Part shown: positions 34,396-42,407 of the stretch, piece by piece
Layout: each line of letters starts with the position of its first letter
How positions within the stretch are numbered: position 1 is the stretch's first letter
Source: JAMDEO01 sp963775295
GTDB lineage: Bacteria; Actinomycetota; Thermoleophilia; RBG-16-64-13
Direction of reading: 5' to 3'
Assembly: GCA_963775295.1 (NCBI GenBank)
Contig: CAVZIK010000006.1
Span: 992,001 to 1,056,000 of the forward strand
DNA: 64,000 nt
Notes under the pieces: generated by a model
Told to the model about the DNA's origin: nothing
The model's input: only the letters and a program-made list of their open reading frames with translations
The model's database searches: none
Program-made: the position numbers and the translations under genes

Positions 34396-35082
34396 TCATT
34401 CGCCGGCCTTCCGGCGCTGACTCAAGAACGAGAGCTTCTCCAACTTGGCCGAAATATCGACATGCTCTACAAAGCAATTCTGCGGCGCGACCAGTCTCTT
34501 GGGGACAAAATTGAGAAACGACCGCACCCCCGCAACCGCGGCGCGATCGACCACGGTCTGAAGACCCTCGGGCCTGGAGCACATCACTGCGATGCGCACT
34601 TCGAAATCGGCCACAACTGTCTCCAGATCTTCGAGCCCATAGCAACGACGACCTGCGAAGACCCTGCCGATCTTGTCTTGGTCCACGTCGAAGGCTACTG
34701 CGATATGAAAGCCGCGCTCCTCAAAACCACGGTAGGAAAGCAAAGCCCGGCCCAGATCGCCGAGGCCGAACAACGCTACGGACTGGAGCTTGTCGGTGCC
34801 GATGATACGGCTGATGGTCTGGCCCATCTGGTAGACATTGTAACCACGCGCGATATTGCCGAAGCTCCCAAAGCTGGCCAGATCGCGGCGGAGTTGGGCC
34901 GGAGTGACTCCTACCAGTGCCGCAAGTTGATGAGAGTGGATGAACTCAACCCCGTCGTGGGAAAGTTCCTCCAGCATGCGGCGATAGACGCTAAGCCTCT
35001 CCACCGTGTGCAGGGAGACCGGCTTGGCCGCCCGCGTAAGCCCTGGCTGAGTGCCTCTTCCCTTGCCGCTGCTCGGTGACAT
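34396..35082 (-). CDS. rex: Redox-sensing transcriptional repressor Rex
   Basis: A 228-residue Rex. The N-terminal winged helix (~25-95) has RLSVYRRMLEELSHDGVEFIHSHQLA and TPAQLRRDLASFGSFG, the DNA-contact signature of the family. The Rossmann domain has ALFGLGDLGRALL. The region YLVGDLG/IAVMCSRPE and the C-terminal helix follow family order. Rex senses the NADH/NAD+ ratio and represses fermentation and hydrogenase genes until NADH rises. Stands directly before the hydrogenase operon, with Rex-like sites on both sides (34354-34371 and 35111-35128), implying control of that operon and of itself. Confidence 0.93.
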   Translation of the reverse strand: MSPSSGKGRGTQPGLTRAAKPVSLHTVERLSVYRRMLEELSHDGVEFIHSHQLAALVGVTPAQLRRDLASFGSFGNIARGYNVYQMGQTISRIIGTDKLQSVALFGLGDLGRALLSYRGFEERGFHIAVAFDVDQDKIGRVFAGRRCYGLEDLETVVADFEVRIAVMCSRPEGLQTVVDRAAVAGVRSFLNFVPKRLVAPQNCFVEHVDISAKLEKLSFLSQRRKAGE

Positions 35083-35110
35083 AACGTACCCCTGCCTACT
35101 TCGTCCGATG

Positions 35111-35128
35111 CGGTGAATTAAATCACAG
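35111..35128 (-). promoter_or_regulatory. Rex-box-like site upstream of rex
   Basis: The plus strand reads CGGTGAATTAAATCACAG: GTGAA, four bases, then ATCACA. It matches the Rex consensus at 10 of 14 fixed positions and lies ~30 bases before the rex start. A further half-site TTGTGAA occurs at 35152-35158. Autoregulation of rex, and perhaps control of the divergent gene at 35154, is suggested. Confidence 0.5.
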
Positions 35129-35153
35129 TGCGATTATTGATGTCAACAGCTTT

Positions 35154-35783
35154 GTGAAATTGGAGGTGATCAACTCCCCCGGGATACTGATCCGGCGCGT
35201 CCAAATGGGTGGGGAGCGACGCTTATGGGGAGCTTATCCGCGCTCGGGAGGACGTACTCACAAGGGCACCGACATCATGCGCGAGAAGAACACGCCTCTC
35301 GTCGCCGTTGTCCGCGGCGCTATAGTGAGCGCGCACAATGCCGACAGTGGCCTCGGCGGCATCAGCATCACGATGACCGGCACCGATGGCAACGTCTATT
35401 ACTACGCCCGCCTCACCTCCATACGAGAAGGGATTGCAGCCGGCGTCCACGTCACTGCGGGCGAAGTCACAGGATACGCGGGGAATACGGGAAACGCCGC
35501 CGGCGGTCCGGTCCATCTGCACTTTGAGATTCGACCGGGAGGCGGGTCCGCGGTCGATCCCTACCCGACACTTCGGGCACATCAACTGATGCTGGATCCC
35601 AAGTTGCTCGTGTATCTCCCGTCGCCTACGTCGACCACCGGCCAGGATGATGCCGGTCAAGGCGATACCGGATTGACCGACTCAACCGTGCCGACCGACT
35701 TCACAGACTCTTCTTCCAGGACCGAGGGTCATGTTCAGTCCCCCCCAAGCTCCATCATGGTGCCGTCCGACGACGGCGTCTAG
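35154..35783 (+). CDS. M23 (LytM/lysostaphin-like) peptidase-domain protein, leaderless
   Basis: A 209-residue frame. The M23 zinc peptidase motifs are visible: HKGTD (H-x3-D) near residue 37 and HLHFEIRPGG (H-x-H) near residue 120, with the intervening GLGGISITMTGTDGNVYYYARLT and GYAGNTGNAAGGPVHLH arrangement typical of LytM-like domains. The usual signal peptide and N-terminal region are missing. The listed GTG start is uncertain, and ATG 35205 is an alternative lying just before the domain. The C-terminus is Asp/Ser/Thr-rich and probably disordered. It may be a truncated or cytoplasmic form. Its stop overlaps the convergent ubiD-like gene by 4 bases. Confidence 0.6.
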   Translation: MKLEVINSPGILIRRVQMGGERRLWGAYPRSGGRTHKGTDIMREKNTPLVAVVRGAIVSAHNADSGLGGISITMTGTDGNVYYYARLTSIREGIAAGVHVTAGEVTGYAGNTGNAAGGPVHLHFEIRPGGGSAVDPYPTLRAHQLMLDPKLLVYLPSPTSTTGQDDAGQGDTGLTDSTVPTDFTDSSSRTEGHVQSPPSSIMVPSDDGV

Positions 35784-37285
35784 GAGGAGGGCAGGAACTT
35801 CTCCAGGTCCACTTCCATGAACTGCGAACGCTGGAAGCGCTCTTTGAGGGTGAAGGGCACCGTGCAGTCGAAAATGGTCTTGCAGCCGACCCCGATGGTG
35901 GGGAGTAGCATGTTGTACTCGGGACTCGCCGATGGGTCCAGGTTATGGCACTTGACGTGCGGAATAAAGACCGTATCGATGTCCCCCTGGTAGCGCGTAG
36001 TCATGGCCCACATCACGTCGGCTGAGTCGAATGGGTCGACGTCCTCATCCACGAGAATGACGTGCTTGAGTTCGAAGAAGGCCGTGAATGCGGTCAAGGC
36101 CGCCTGGCGCTGCCGGCCCTCATCGGTGAGGAGCCGTTTCTTGATCTGCATGATGGCCGTGTACTTGCCTCCCCCGCAGGAATGGCAGTAGACGTTCTGA
36201 AGAAAGCCGGGCATGGCGTCTTCGACCAAACGGTAGATGCTCGCCTCGGTGGGCAGACCGGTGAGCGTGACGTGCTCTTCGCCCGGCCCCACGAGGATCT
36301 GGAGAATGGGGTTGACGCGATGGGTGATCGCGGTCACGTGGAAAAGGGGAAGGTTCTTCTGAGCTGTGCCGACGTAGCCCGGAAACTCGGGCATTGCCCA
36401 GCCCAGGCCGGTAAGGGCATCCTCGTCCGCGTATTCGCCGGGAACGAACTCACCCTCAAGGACGATCTCCGCCCGCGCGATGGCCTTGGTCTTTTGAGTA
36501 ACACATTCCACGAGTTCCACGGGACGATTTCTCAATCCACCCGCGATAGTGAGTTCGTCGAAGCCCAGCGGCGTAGTCGGAGCTTCGAAGGACGTCGCCA
36601 GATAGATGGCCGGGTCGCAGCCGATGCTTACCGAAACCGGCAGGGCTCGTCCCATCTCCTTTGCCTTGAGTCGAAAGGCGTCGATATGCCGCCCAGGCGT
36701 GAAGCTCACGCTGAGCCTGTCGGGACCGTGGACGCACATGCGGTGGATGGTGACGTCGGATTCGCCTGTTACCGGGTCCTCGGCGCGCATGAGCCCCATG
36801 TTGATGAACGGGCCCGCGTCGCGCGGGGTGCTGATGATAGCCGGAAGGACCTTGTTAAGGTCAAACGGGGGCTTGATGACAACTTCCTGGCAAGGCGCGG
36901 CGTCCCCGCTCACGACTACCGGTGCAATCGGCCTGTTGAGGGCCTTCACGAGGTCAGAGGTGAGATGCTCGAGAGTTGTGCCCATGAGAAGGGCAGTTCG
37001 CTTCCTGCTCGCGAGGATCCCGGACACGACGGACATGTCGTAACCCTTGACGTTCTCGAAGATCATGGCCGGGCCGATCTTCGTGGGCGGGGCGACGGGT
37101 GTCCCCGCACCGACCCGACGGTACACTCCGGCAAGTTCCAAATACGGATCGACTTCGACGTTAGTCGAGACCAACTGTCCCGGGATCTGGGCCAGAAAAG
37201 CGAGCGTGGTACGGAGGTCATTGATATCAGACGCCTTCACGTCCAGCGCGCTCTTCTTCGCCTCGCCCGGCCTGGTTTCGTCCAT
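35780..37285 (-). CDS. UbiD-family prenylated-FMN decarboxylase
   Basis: A 501-residue UbiD-family protein. Family members use prenylated FMN for reversible decarboxylation of aromatic or alpha,beta-unsaturated acids. Visible family features include AGPFINMGLMRAEDPVTGE, VTIHRMCVHG (Mn/prFMN-binding Asn and His regions) and the E-x-V-E-C...E-I-V-L-E-G-E stretch with the catalytic Glu pair. The C-terminal part with HVILVDEDVDPFDSADVMWAM is also typical. Anaerobic relatives act on phenylphosphate, gallate, vanillate or similar aromatics. No ubiX-type prenyltransferase lies in the window, so it must be supplied elsewhere. Divergent from the 3-hydroxyacyl-CoA dehydrogenase-like gene. Confidence 0.85.
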   Translation of the reverse strand: MDETRPGEAKKSALDVKASDINDLRTTLAFLAQIPGQLVSTNVEVDPYLELAGVYRRVGAGTPVAPPTKIGPAMIFENVKGYDMSVVSGILASRKRTALLMGTTLEHLTSDLVKALNRPIAPVVVSGDAAPCQEVVIKPPFDLNKVLPAIISTPRDAGPFINMGLMRAEDPVTGESDVTIHRMCVHGPDRLSVSFTPGRHIDAFRLKAKEMGRALPVSVSIGCDPAIYLATSFEAPTTPLGFDELTIAGGLRNRPVELVECVTQKTKAIARAEIVLEGEFVPGEYADEDALTGLGWAMPEFPGYVGTAQKNLPLFHVTAITHRVNPILQILVGPGEEHVTLTGLPTEASIYRLVEDAMPGFLQNVYCHSCGGGKYTAIMQIKKRLLTDEGRQRQAALTAFTAFFELKHVILVDEDVDPFDSADVMWAMTTRYQGDIDTVFIPHVKCHNLDPSASPEYNMLLPTIGVGCKTIFDCTVPFTLKERFQRSQFMEVDLEKFLPSS

Positions 37286-37409
37286 GCTTCTGTCCTCGCC
37301 GCTAGTTGATACCTACTCGACTATATCAGAACCGATATTCTCATTGGGAGTGGCGCTACAATTGCCTTTGATACCTGAGCGCGGATACCGCCTGCGGAGG
37401 AAAGACGTC

Positions 37410-38357
37410 ATGCGAGGAACTGTAGCAGTCGTCGGCGCCGGGAGCACCGGCGCGAGTTGGGCCGGCTTGTTCGCGGCGCACGGCTACGTCGTGCACCTTT
37501 GCGATCGGGACGAAGCTGCGACCTGCCGCGCCCTGGAGCGGGCCACGGCCGCAGCGCGGTTTCTGAGTGCGAAAGGCCTGGCTGTCCCGGATCAGGTGAA
37601 AGAGGGCGTGGCCGCGCTCACGGGTACGACAGATCTGCGGGGAGCAGTCGAAGGCGCCTGTTTGGTGCAGGAGTCCGTGACCGACGACCTGGCGACCAAA
37701 CGCCTGGTATTTGCCGAGATCAGCCGATTTGCTCCTGAGACCGCCCTGATTGCCACAAGCACCTCGGGGCTATCGATTACAGCCATCCAGCAGGACGCCC
37801 ATCTGCCCGCCAGGACCCTGGCCGCCCATCCCTATAATCCGCCCCATCTCATACCGCTGGTCGAATTGGCGCCTGGGGCGCGTACGGCCCCAGAAACGTT
37901 GGAAGCGGCGCGTGAGTTCTACCAAGGGGTGGGGAAAGAGCCGGTCGTCCTCGGTCGGGACGTTCCTGGGTACATTGCCAACCGAATGTCCGCGGCCCTG
38001 TGGCGGGAGGCCATCGAGTTGGTCCGCCGCGGCGTCGCTACAGTTGAAGACGTCGACCGGGCGGTCTCGCTGGGTCCCGGACTGCGATGGGCGGTCATGG
38101 GTCCCCATCTGATCTACCACCTGGGTGGTGGCGTCGCCGGCATCCGCGGACACATCTCCCATCTCACCGCCACAAAAGAGGGGATATTGCGGGACCTTGC
38201 TTCCTGGACGACCTTCCCGGATGACACTGCCGATGTGCTGGCGTCGGGCGTTGAGGCGGAGGCGGCCGGCAGGGGTCTTGAAGCCTTGGAGGCGGAGCGA
38301 GACGAGGGCCTGGCGTCGGTCGTGCTGGCTCTACGCCGGGCGCAGGCCCATACGTGA
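37410..38357 (+). CDS. 3-hydroxyacyl-CoA dehydrogenase-family oxidoreductase (carnitine/gulonate dehydrogenase-like)
   Basis: A 315-residue NAD-dependent enzyme. The Rossmann motif is VAVVGAGSTGASWAGLFAAHG. The central ATSTSGLSITAIQQ, HPYNPPHLIPLVEL (with the catalytic His) and VPGYIANRMSAALWREAIELV are typical of the HCDH family, and the single-domain form resembles L-carnitine dehydrogenase or lambda-crystallin/L-gulonate 3-dehydrogenase rather than a beta-oxidation enzyme. GGAGG lies nine bases before ATG 37410; the upstream-open frame is not used. Substrate undetermined. The next gene overlaps by 4 bases. Confidence 0.78.
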   Translation: MRGTVAVVGAGSTGASWAGLFAAHGYVVHLCDRDEAATCRALERATAAARFLSAKGLAVPDQVKEGVAALTGTTDLRGAVEGACLVQESVTDDLATKRLVFAEISRFAPETALIATSTSGLSITAIQQDAHLPARTLAAHPYNPPHLIPLVELAPGARTAPETLEAAREFYQGVGKEPVVLGRDVPGYIANRMSAALWREAIELVRRGVATVEDVDRAVSLGPGLRWAVMGPHLIYHLGGGVAGIRGHISHLTATKEGILRDLASWTTFPDDTADVLASGVEAEAAGRGLEALEAERDEGLASVVLALRRAQAHT

Positions 38358-39088
38358 GGTCGGATGACGTCCGGAGTTCGACCGCGATCGTCGCAGTCGT
38401 GCCGGCACACAACGAAGCTTCTCGGATAGCGGCGGTGGTAGCCGGGCTCATAGAACGGGGTCTGCCCGTCCTTGTCGTAGATGATGGGCCGGTTGACGGC
38501 ACAGCCGAAGCCGCACGCGCGGCGGGCGCCCGCGTGCTCCGCCAGGAACCAAATCAAGGCAAAGGAGCGGCCCTCAAAGCGGGCTTCAAGGAGGCTCTAA
38601 AAGAACGCCTCCCCGGCGACGTCTCGCAATGGGAGGCGATTCTCAGCCTCGATGGCGACGGCCAGCACGATCCAGCAGAGGTTCCCAGGTTTGTGGAGGC
38701 TTGGGCCAGCACGGATGCCGACCTCGTGGTGGGTGCCCGGGACTACCGGCGCATGCCCCCGATACGATGGTTCACCAACACGGTGAGCCGCCGGCTCTTT
38801 TCATGGGCGGTCGGCGAGCGCATTCCGGACAACCAGTCCGGCTACCGTTTACGGAGCCGCCGTCTGGCCGAGGCGGCACTTGCGAGCCCGGAAGCGGGTT
38901 TCGCCTTCGAGGTGGAGGAGATCGCAATTGCCGTGGGTCGACGATTTCCCCTGGCCTGGGTGCCCATAGATACTATTTACGGGTCCGAGACCAGCGACAT
39001 CAAGCCCTGGTCTCATTTCGTTGGCTTCGTCAGGGTCACCCGTCGCGCCCGGGAGCGCGTGCGGAAGGAACGGCGGCGGACTACTTGA
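38354..39088 (+). CDS. Family 2 glycosyltransferase (dolichyl-phosphate mannosyltransferase-like)
   Basis: A 244-residue soluble GT-A enzyme. N-terminal nucleotide site VVPAHNEASRIAAVV, LVVDDGPVDGTAEAA and QGKGAALKAGF; metal/DxD region SLDGDGQHDPAEV; and NTVSRRLFSW...DNQSGYRL near residue 160. Such proteins transfer a sugar from a nucleotide donor to polyprenyl phosphate or cell-wall glycans. No membrane segments are present. GTG start overlaps the upstream stop by 4 bases (GTGA). Convergent with the CHRD gene, overlapping it by 8 bases. Confidence 0.82.
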   Translation: MRSDDVRSSTAIVAVVPAHNEASRIAAVVAGLIERGLPVLVVDDGPVDGTAEAARAAGARVLRQEPNQGKGAALKAGFKEALKERLPGDVSQWEAILSLDGDGQHDPAEVPRFVEAWASTDADLVVGARDYRRMPPIRWFTNTVSRRLFSWAVGERIPDNQSGYRLRSRRLAEAALASPEAGFAFEVEEIAIAVGRRFPLAWVPIDTIYGSETSDIKPWSHFVGFVRVTRRARERVRKERRRTT

Positions 39089-39701
39089 TGGGCCCCCTGA
39101 TAGCGTCGACCGGGTGCGATACATTCCCCACACTGGCATAAGCGTTGCCAGCCTGGATCAAGGCTATGAGATCGCCGATTGTCCCCCCGGCAAGACTTCC
39201 CTGAAGTTTTCCGGACTCAATGGTGCCGCTTGCGAGTTCGCCCTGGAAGTTTGTTCCCGCTTGGGCCGGGCCGGTATACAGGGCGTACACCACCGTGCCA
39301 ACCGAACCTGCGGAACCCTCGTAGATCGCGGCGGTGTTGGGCTTGCTAAGGCCGTCTATCGTCAGAGTGAACGCGAGGGTGAGAGCCGTCGGATCGTAAG
39401 TGAGCGTGAGTTTGCCTGTAGACGCTGTCTGAACCGGGGGCACCGCGTTTGCTCCTGTGAGATCCGCAGTAAACGTGGCAGCGCCCAAGGTGGTGGAGGT
39501 GGTTTCTCCGCCGCCGGCAGAATTGGTGGTGGTCGTGGTGTCGTCGGAGCCGCCGGATAGCGCCACGGCGAGTGCGACTATCAACACAATAAGCCCTAGC
39601 ACGCAGACCGCCAGAACGATCCTTCGCCTTCTGATCTGGTCGGCCCGGTGTTTCCGTGATCGCTCGCGTGCCAGCGGATCCTGCGGTGGGGTGACTGCCA
39701 T
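39081..39701 (-). CDS. CHRD-domain membrane-anchored protein (second copy)
   Basis: A 206-residue protein with one N-terminal hydrophobic segment (about residues 27-48) after a basic region, no lipobox, then a Thr-rich linker (DDTTTTTNSAGGGETTSTT). A CHRD-like domain follows: FTADLTGANAVPPVQTASTGKL and LTLAFTLTIDGLS, as in the CHRD lipoprotein at 25011-25673, with which it shares the GA-x-VPPVQT start. The C-terminal motif is degraded (VGNVSHPVDAIRGPI in place of VHT...GEIRGQ). Role unknown. Confidence 0.75.
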   Translation of the reverse strand: MAVTPPQDPLARERSRKHRADQIRRRRIVLAVCVLGLIVLIVALAVALSGGSDDTTTTTNSAGGGETTSTTLGAATFTADLTGANAVPPVQTASTGKLTLTYDPTALTLAFTLTIDGLSKPNTAAIYEGSAGSVGTVVYALYTGPAQAGTNFQGELASGTIESGKLQGSLAGGTIGDLIALIQAGNAYASVGNVSHPVDAIRGPIK

Positions 39702-40047
39702 CGTCGTTCTCCCGGATGATCGTGTCGCGGTGACGGACGCTCAGAGAACTAGTTCGTTCCCGATGATTCTAGCCCTCTTTACCCATATGGTGCCACGGGC
39801 ATGCTACTCGCACGGGCTGGATGTCCCGGGCTGCGGGCATGATCTCGCCGACAGCTATTTCGCACTTGCCCCTGGCGGAGCCCGTGCTCTGTCCGAAGGT
39901 ATGCGAATCCCCGAAGCGGTTGCCGCAGGCCTCTTTGAACACTGTATCCTCGGGTACTCCAATATTGGAGTGATCCATTAGAGTGATCCTGCTGGAGATC
40001 TACCAAGAATTGAGCGGCGTAGTCACTTAGCCAGAAAGAGGGGAAAG
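39702..40047. other. Gene-poor 346-bp interval with an operator-like palindrome
   Basis: No convincing gene is seen; short frames on both strands (for example ~70 codons on each) have no recognisable domain. ACTCCAATATTGGAGT at 39956-39971 is a perfect 16-bp palindrome. It overlaps a 9-base direct repeat, GAGTGATCC, at 39968-39976 and 39981-39989. Both lie ~60-90 bp before the nitroreductase start and could form its operator region. Confidence 0.45.
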
Positions 40048-40644
40048 ATGGAATTCCAGGAGATCATCGCCCAGAGGTACGCCACCAAGGTATTTGACGG
40101 CAAACCTGTGCCCGAGACGAAAGTCGCCGAACTCCTCGAGCTCGTCAGGCTGGCTCCCTCCGGCCTGAATATCCAACCGTGGAGGGTCCGCATCGTGAGC
40201 GACGCGCCCACGAAGGCCCTCCTCTCGTCCGCGACTTTTTCCGAGCCACAGATCGAGAGCTGTTCCCACCTCCTCGTGTTCTGCGCCGACTCCGATTTTG
40301 CCGGCCTGACAGTGAAGCTGGGCAGCGCGATGGAGCAGAACGGGGTTCCGGAGAAGGTACGCGGCATCGTGATGGGCATCGCGCAGCACATGAGCGGAAT
40401 GCCCGCGGACGATCTCAGGGCTTGGACCAGTTGCCAGGTGTATATCGCCGCTACCTACGCCATCCTGGGCGCGAAGGCACTGGGGCTGGATTCCTGCCCG
40501 ATGACCCATTTCGTTCCCGAAGAATATACGCGCATCCTCGAACTGCCGGCGAATATCGTACCGACCTTGTTGTGCCCTATAGGCCACGCGGCCGACCAGC
40601 CTTCGCCGAAGTGGCGGTACTCGGTTGAGGACATATTGATCTAG
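40048..40644 (+). CDS. Nitroreductase-family FMN oxidoreductase
   Basis: A 198-residue NfsB/NfnB-like flavoprotein. The FMN contacts are suggested by AQRYATKVFDG at the N-terminus, RLAPSGLNIQPWRVRIV near residue 35 and the ALGLDSCPMTHF/IGHAADQPSPKWR region near the C-terminus. Such proteins are dimers that reduce nitro compounds, quinones or similar acceptors with NAD(P)H. AGAGGGG precedes the ATG. Stands alone; upstream palindrome noted separately. Physiological substrate unknown. Confidence 0.85.
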   Translation: MEFQEIIAQRYATKVFDGKPVPETKVAELLELVRLAPSGLNIQPWRVRIVSDAPTKALLSSATFSEPQIESCSHLLVFCADSDFAGLTVKLGSAMEQNGVPEKVRGIVMGIAQHMSGMPADDLRAWTSCQVYIAATYAILGAKALGLDSCPMTHFVPEEYTRILELPANIVPTLLCPIGHAADQPSPKWRYSVEDILI

Positions 40645-40679
40645 GCTCTTCTCCAGTTCGCAGTGGCTGCAGACGGGGT

Positions 40680-41342
40680 TCAGCGGGTGCGCGCCATGAG
40701 GTGCCCGCCGAACCCCGTCACCCACAGCAGGACTGGATAGGCCACCCAGCGCTCTATTCCGCCATCGCCGAGTCCGACCATCGGGTTCGCGTTCCCCAGC
40801 ACGAGATAGAGGAGAAGGGTCATCAGGCTAACGACTCCGAGGAGCACAGAGAAGTAGCGGAACGGTGCCGTCTGGATTGCGAAGGTGGCTATGGCTGCAA
40901 GTCCGCCCGCAATGAAAGTCAGCAGAGCGAAAAGCGCATGGACGTTTCCGGTGTTGCCCGGAAAGATTCCCACCCCCAAAACGCCGAGGCCGAACAGGCT
41001 CGTCAGGATGGCCGGCAGCTTGCGCTTGAAACCGAGATAGAGGAAACAGCTGGCGACGATGGTGAAGACTCCGGTTGCCATCATGACCGAGTTGAATATG
41101 TGCGCCGACGGTTGGTGGATGATGCTGTGGGGGGGGCGTGTGGCTCCAAGGTCGCTGATCTCGTTGCTGCCCGTGGCGTATCCCGGCGGGTAGAGGGCCT
41201 CAGCGGTGATGATTCCCATGAAGGAGACGACGCCCGAGAAAAAGAGGAGCGCGCCCGCAAAGGAGATAGAGCGGCTACGCCCAACGGGGCGGCTCCGTGC
41301 CGCGGATCCGAAGCGTGTGGGAGTTGTTGCGCGGTTGGGCAT
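40680..41342 (-). CDS. DUF998-like integral membrane protein
   Basis: A 220-residue protein with about six hydrophobic segments. The pattern GALLFFSGVVSFMGIITAEALYPPGYATGSNEISDLGA near the start and HNVHALFALLTFIAGG-like segment (GNVHALFALLTFIAGGL) later fit the DUF998 family as I remember it. Members are of unknown role. An N-terminal basic region (about residues 1-25) may be cytoplasmic. No operon partner on its strand beyond the following GIY-YIG-like gene. Confidence 0.65.
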   Translation of the reverse strand: MPNRATTPTRFGSAARSRPVGRSRSISFAGALLFFSGVVSFMGIITAEALYPPGYATGSNEISDLGATRPPHSIIHQPSAHIFNSVMMATGVFTIVASCFLYLGFKRKLPAILTSLFGLGVLGVGIFPGNTGNVHALFALLTFIAGGLAAIATFAIQTAPFRYFSVLLGVVSLMTLLLYLVLGNANPMVGLGDGGIERWVAYPVLLWVTGFGGHLMARTR

Positions 41343-41358
41343 GTAGCGATCCTACCAG

Positions 41359-41748
41359 CTACGGATATCGTATCCTATCGTCCCGGTTATAGGCGGTGGT
41401 TCGATCCAGCGACGCCAGATATTTCTGTTCTAGGGTCTCCAGTTCTCTCTTGGGATCGAAGTCCGGATCATCTCTCGGCACGACCACTTCCAACACTTCA
41501 ATGACAAAGTCACTCCGCCGAAAGGTCTCCAGGTCGCGAACAAGTTCCGGATGCCTGCAGCTCTTGTTGTCGAGTTCGAAAGCGACTCGGTTGAGAGGTG
41601 CGCGCAGATCGAGGCCGGACCCCAGGAGCACTCTGCCGTTCGCAGTGTTGCGAACCTCGAAAACCCCCGCTCGCTTGGGGCGCTCCGCGTATAACCGGCG
41701 CAGTTCCGCGCGTCGATCCTCGGTAACTCGGTCCGGTTCGCCCATCAA
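41359..41748 (-). CDS. GIY-YIG nuclease-like small protein
   Basis: A 129-residue protein. AGVFEVRNTANGRVLLGSGLDLRAPLNR is the equivalent of the GIY...YIG beta-hairpin, here degenerate (GVF and LLG), followed by a helix and EVLEVVVPRDDPDF. A family of small bacterial GIY-YIG-like proteins with this layout exists. Key residues of the catalytic core are partly changed, so nuclease activity is doubtful. Located just upstream of the DUF998-like gene on the same strand. Confidence 0.6.
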   Translation of the reverse strand: MMGEPDRVTEDRRAELRRLYAERPKRAGVFEVRNTANGRVLLGSGLDLRAPLNRVAFELDNKSCRHPELVRDLETFRRSDFVIEVLEVVVPRDDPDFDPKRELETLEQKYLASLDRTTAYNRDDRIRYP

Positions 41749-41789
41749 CCCCCCTCTTCTGTCTTGGTTTCCCCACAGAATATCAGGGC

Positions 41790-41848
41790 GGCCGTCCGGC
41801 CCCGGGTGCGGGGGCCGGACGGCCTCTCGGCGAGGCGGGCTTCGCCGA
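41790..41848. terminator. Strong double hairpin, probable terminator of the macAB operon
   Basis: GGCCGTCCGGCCCC (41790-41803) and its perfect complement (41811-41824) form a 14-bp stem with a 7-base loop. A second hairpin has arms TCGGCGA (41827-41833) and TCGCCGA (41842-41848). Located after the DUF5666-like gene on the minus strand and before the next minus-strand gene. A T-tract is absent, so termination may be Rho-aided. Confidence 0.6.
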
Positions 41849-41906
41849 AAGAGCGAGGTGGACCTTTCTGGGGGAGCAGTCCACCGGGCTGTTTGGTTCG
41901 ACAGCC

Positions 41907-42359
41907 CTACTGGGCCGCCGTGGTAGTGGTCGACTCTCCCGAAGGAGGGACGTCCTGAGTCAGGGTCACGCCCAACTGGATCCGAGTCGCAGCGACGGAA
42001 CCATCGGTGTTCGATGTGCCTGAGACCATCACGTTCTCACCGGCAACCAGATCGGATTGGACGCCGTTCGAGGTCTTGCTGATCGAAGTGGAACCGGAGA
42101 CCAGCACGATCTTGCTGCTGCCGTCGGTGGTTTTGATGGTCATGCTGGAATCGTCCGCAGAAATCATGCTCCCGGAGATCATGTTGCCGCTCGCGCGGTT
42201 GCCGGCAGCTCCCAACGCGCCCGAGGGGGGAGCGCCAGCGCCAGTTCCCCGCGCATTGGTGGACGCTGCCCGAGTGGACAAGTCGCCGGCGCTGGCCCGG
42301 CCGCCGAAGAAGGCGTCGGCACCCACCGCGATCACCACCACTACCATCAACGTCATCAT
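41907..42359 (-). CDS. Small exported DUF5666-like protein
   Basis: A 150-residue protein starting with a hydrophobic segment (MMTLMVVVVIAVGADAFF) that acts as signal or anchor. The middle is Ala/Gly/Ser-rich, and the ~75-residue end resembles a DUF5666-type beta-barrel (TIKTTDGSSKIVLVSGSTSISKT; LVAGENVMVSGTSNTDGSVAATRIQLG). The tail is Thr-rich. It lies just after the MacB-like permease on the same strand and may be part of that efflux operon. The start is the first of two ATGs and lacks a close ribosome binding site. Confidence 0.55.
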   Translation of the reverse strand: MMTLMVVVVIAVGADAFFGGRASAGDLSTRAASTNARGTGAGAPPSGALGAAGNRASGNMISGSMISADDSSMTIKTTDGSSKIVLVSGSTSISKTSNGVQSDLVAGENVMVSGTSNTDGSVAATRIQLGVTLTQDVPPSGESTTTTAAQ

Positions 42360-42407
42360 CCACTTCTTCGCTCTCTGACCTCCCGTAGGGCCCCTGGCGG
42401 ACCATTT

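Noticed and set aside
36062..37309. 415-codon plus-strand frame opposite the UbiD-like gene
   Set aside because: The UbiD family motifs are on the minus strand; the plus frame is a GC-bias shadow with no recognisable domain.
37047..37409. Longer N-terminus for the 3-hydroxyacyl-CoA dehydrogenase-like gene
   Set aside because: GGAGG before ATG 37410 and the Rossmann motif right after it mark the true start; the upstream part overlaps the divergent ubiD gene.
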